From: Megamerina dolium
Taxonomy: Eukaryota; Arthropoda; Insecta; Diptera; Megamerinidae
Length of the DNA: 64,000 bases
Assembly: GCA_963854835.1 (NCBI GenBank)
Contig: OY978525.1
Span: 28,977,253 to 29,041,252 of the forward strand
Reading direction: 5' to 3'
Shown here: positions 60,971-64,000 of the stretch, in pieces
Layout: every line of letters begins with the position of its first letter
How positions within the stretch are numbered: the first letter of the stretch is position 1
The notes under the pieces: generated by a model
Databases searched by the model: none
The model's input: only the letters and a program-made list of their open reading frames with translations
Told to the model about the DNA's origin: nothing
Position numbers and translations under genes: made by a program

Positions 60971-61255
60971 GATATATGTAGATAAATTTATGTAGAATAT
61001 ATATTGACGAACGAGTATATGTTTAATATTAAATATAGTATTATCAAAAAGTTGGCAGAAACAGTTGGAGTGCCTAAAATGAATAACGAAGTAATTATGT
61101 GCTTTTATTAGATTATACAGGAGCACAAACGACAATAACAAATATGGATCAATACATCAATATATAAGTACGTATTCGATCACTGGAATTACTGAATAAT
61201 TATTTTGCAGCACTTATTAGAAACTTTTAGAAATTTTGTTTAAAAAAAAGCACTT
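60971..61255. other. AT-rich non-coding sequence
   Basis: Nothing recognised. Confidence 0.5.
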
Positions 61256-61640
61256 CTTATTATTTTAAAATTAACAAATTACTGTCTAATGAATATCAAA
61301 TTAAATTAGAGACTTTGCAATGCACTTGCTACCTCTCTAATTATATTCATCTGGCAATGCTCTAGAAATCTGTTATCTATTTTTCACTTGTACTAAAAGT
61401 TACTTTGAATTTAATAAACTTAAATTAAACAAGCGACTTTGTTATTCAACTCACTTGTTATCTCTTTATATATATTCATCTGGTAATGTGCTCTCTACTT
61501 CACTTGTATTTAAAATTGATTTATGATCTAATTTAAAATAAACTAGCAACTTTGTCGGTCAATACACTTCCTTTATATACATTCACCTGGCAATGCTGTA
61601 GAAACACACGCTGTTGTCTTGTTACTTGTGTCTATGAACT
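61256..61640 (+). repeat. Tandem repeat H: three units of about 118 bp
   Basis: GACTTTGCAATGCACTTGCT (61311), GACTTTGTTATTCAACTCAC (61434) and CAACTTTGTCGGTCAATACA (61548) start three related units. Each is followed by a TATATTCATCTGGCAATGCT variant about 35 bases later. Spacing is about 123 and 114 bp. Confidence 0.7.
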
Positions 61641-62045
61641 ATGAAGTTATATTTATTTATTTATTCATAGATTTTCAAAAATAATGTATTATTTTTCTTG
61701 GCAAAGGATCACTTTTGTGTCAAAAATGGTAAAACAGACTTATTTTTGCAATCTAAATAATATTTCTATGCCAGTAATTGAAAGAAAAAAAATATTTTCT
61801 AAAATAAAAATAGTTTTTGAATATTTTAGGGCATCTAAGTTTCTTAAACGATTTTAAGACTATGTAAAAAAGGGTCTTATGAGGGTTAATTATCTTCCAT
61901 TTGAGTGATAAGTTGTTCAAATCGGACACATCACGTTTGTTGAGTTCTGCTCAAAAATTCTGTTCGAATATTCAAAATTCTCAAAAACACTTACATAAAA
62001 ATTGCTTAAAATTGATTTTCGTGATATCCTGAGTCATTATGACTG
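61641..62045. other. AT-rich non-coding sequence
   Basis: Nothing recognised. Confidence 0.5.
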
Positions 62046-62900
62046 GTAAACTGCTGTTATTATATTTGAGATATGCCAGAAAATTATGTCACGCGCATTG
62101 TCTGTTGTCACCTTTATAGAAGACGAAGGCAACTCTGACTTGATCAGTCAGCAGTCGGTTCGTCTGTTCTTGTTCTTCTTTTTTTACTTACTTGTATTTT
62201 TCCTACACGAACAGTGCGCGCATTATTTGTTCATATAAATCTATAATCTGTATAAAATTGTATCGTTAAAATATTTCCATTCGGAAATTATTTAATTCGC
62301 CTTAATAATAAATTGTGTATATCACGTATACATAATTCGATTAATAATAATATACAACGTTAATATATACCTATATACCACAAGGTTTTTTATAATAAAT
62401 AATATTACCAACGAATATATGTACATATGTCGTATGTTTTTTTCTTCGTACAAAATGGTATATACATAAGAAACCATTCGTTTGCAATTTACGTGCTTTT
62501 CTCTATCGTCTCAATACGGAATTTCTTCCGAGAACGAAATTAATTGAATAAATCAAAATTTGATTTTAAACATTTACTTTGAGCAATGGTATTGGCCAAC
62601 AACGAAAGGCTTAACCATTCAGAAGGTGATAAAAGGTGCGCTGATGCAAATACAACAGCAACAGCAAGAAGCAGCAGCACCACCATCACATCAACTGTTA
62701 ATAAAGCAGAACAAATGGAAGAAAATCACCGGCAACAACAGCAAGATTTGACATCAGTCATCAACAGCAATAAATTGCAATTGGAAAAGATGAAGGCGGA
62801 TAATTACGTTACCCGAAAACATCAACAACCCCGAAAATATAGTCAAGTCGTTTTTTATTTATTATTATTTATTATTCTATTATATAAAAACGATTAATTG
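62046..62900 (+). other. Possible LTR-retrotransposon leader and gag-like fragment, or host exon
   Basis: From 62586 a plus-strand frame reads MVLANNERLNHSEGDKRC, then a Thr/Ser-rich stretch, then VNKAEQMEENHRQQQQ and LQLEKMKADN. It ends at 62896 after a low-complexity region. The middle looks like a Gln-rich coiled coil. About 400-500 bases upstream is TCAGTCAGCAGTCGGTTCGT followed by a T-rich stretch, which could belong to a long terminal repeat. No second LTR, primer-binding site or protease/RT was found. A frame with CAACAGCAACAGCAA in another phase overlaps it. The identity is undecided. Confidence 0.3.
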
Positions 62901-64000
62901 GATATAACTTTAATTTTTGTTAGAAATCAAGAAGCGGTCGGTAACTAAAATCTCAGCGGTCCAACTCAACCAAGGTATGAACCCACCGGCATCTCTCTCA
63001 CGTACACAAGATAATTGATTAGTGTAGAGTAGTGTAGTCATGAAACTGATAATGGACATGTAAAGACTGAAAATGATGAAAGATAAATTTACGAAATAAT
63101 ACTCTTCGATCAGCGGTTAAATTATTGTCCATCTATTAAATGAAGTGATTTCGACCCTATAAATTGTTTTTGTGTCTTTAAAATATAGCTTAATTAAATT
63201 TGCATTGCTGAATAGCCATTGGGTTGCATAATCAAAATCATAATCTTTTAGCGCGTTAATATTGCACAATGTGAAATATGATATTATGACCTGTATCCAG
63301 ATTTCAAACTGTTTTACACTTACTAATTGCTAATGATATCAATTCAATTGATTGCGGTGCTATGGCCATTATCACTAAATCGAATGTATGTGAATGGAAT
63401 TTTAGAAAATTATTTTTTTTTGGTAATCTTATTTGAACGATTATAATTATACATATAATTAAGGATATATTATACATATATGTACTAAAATATAGATTGA
63501 CAAAACTAAAAAACAGCTTCATTGAGGTAGGTTTTAAAAGAAATATATCTAAAATATAGCGACTAAAGTTGCTTAAAGAATCGCATTTCATTATCCTGAT
63601 TTATTTGTATATATACATCTGTTTATAAACATAAATATATTTACATATGAAATATGTTCATGTAAATATACATATGTACATATATACGCATACTTAAAAA
63701 GGTAAATTTCTAAATCGATATATAGAGCATGAACACCGGAAATAACATCATTTTTGTGTACAATATTCATAGATATTGTAGGTATGTATGTATATGCTGT
63801 AAAAAAATGAAGAAAAACAATAATCACACACACATTTATATAGTATAGAAATGTGTGTGATTGTGTGTATGAATGTAATAACAATAAAGGCGAATAACCT
63901 GAATCGTAACAATAACAATATTGAGATGGGTACATAACGAGGGCCGTATGTACACAATCAAATGCAATGTATGTATAATGAATGACCCACTTGGAATGAA
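62901..64000. other. AT-rich non-coding sequence
   Basis: Contains TATG- and ACAC-type runs; nothing recognised. The open frames at 63304-63957 on the minus strand are low-complexity hydrophobic translations. Confidence 0.5.

Noticed and set aside
63304..63957. Minus-strand hydrophobic frames near the window end
   Set aside because: Low-complexity translation of TATA/ACAC-rich sequence, overlapping in two frames with no domain.

Overview
This window looks like a transposon-rich intronic or intergenic stretch from a higher (cyclorrhaphan) fly. The grounds are strong AT-richness, many (TATG)n, (TA)n and (GA)n tracts, decayed mariner transposases, a jockey-type LINE with a poly-A tail, RNase H-bearing LOA/I-type LINEs, and one exon with a textbook splice donor and acceptor. 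The family of fly (tephritid, drosophilid or calyptrate) cannot be settled from what I see. There is no bacterial-style gene organisation; almost every long open frame is either chance or a transposon relic.

Host genes: only one convincing exon was found, on the minus strand at 46386-46631. It has 82 codons, is phase 0 at both ends, encodes three RRxS motifs followed by two membrane segments, and is flanked by AG and GTAAG splice sites. Much of the window could therefore be large introns of that gene. Two coding-like plus-strand segments (55261-55479 and 56194-56452) and two GC-richer islands (about 16250-16415 and 22440-22560) are weaker candidates.

Repeats, left to right: a Dong/R4-like restriction-endonuclease LINE lying between (TAA)n tracts (0.3-1.7 kb); tRNA-headed SINE copies throughout (2.7, 3.5, 7.7, 8.0, 12.5, 32.0, 35.0, 41.6, 48.4, 49.1 and 50.3 kb); mariner relics (8.4, 14.2, 44.4 and 47.1 kb) and an internally deleted IS630/Tc1-type element with visible terminal repeats (51.3 kb); LOA/I-type LINE relics (possibly 11.7, then 29.3, 37.0, 42.2 and 59.2 kb); an RTE/CR1-like LINE relic (25.8 kb); a jockey 3' end (34.1 kb). 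Between them lie degenerate tandem arrays with a unit of about 150 bp (14, 17, 19.5, 23.3, 29, 31.4, 38.4, 43.6, 47.8 and 53.6 kb) and one of about 118 bp (61.3 kb).

The most interesting system is a SINE/LINE partnership. The SINE family has one tRNA-like head and body but two alternative 3' tails that diverge right after a shared GCTCGG. One tail matches the 3' ends of the LOA-type LINEs here. It shares a conserved 3-nt-loop hairpin whose stem sequence differs between copies while pairing is kept, followed by short terminal repeats such as (TAACC)n. The second notable theme is that arrays with otherwise different sequence share a roughly 153-bp period and a recurring TTTGTATGGGAG-like anchor. 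One such array sits inside a 1.6-kb element bounded by perfect 14-bp inverted repeats whose core, TATACCCTGCA, is also the end of a nearby 569-bp MITE.
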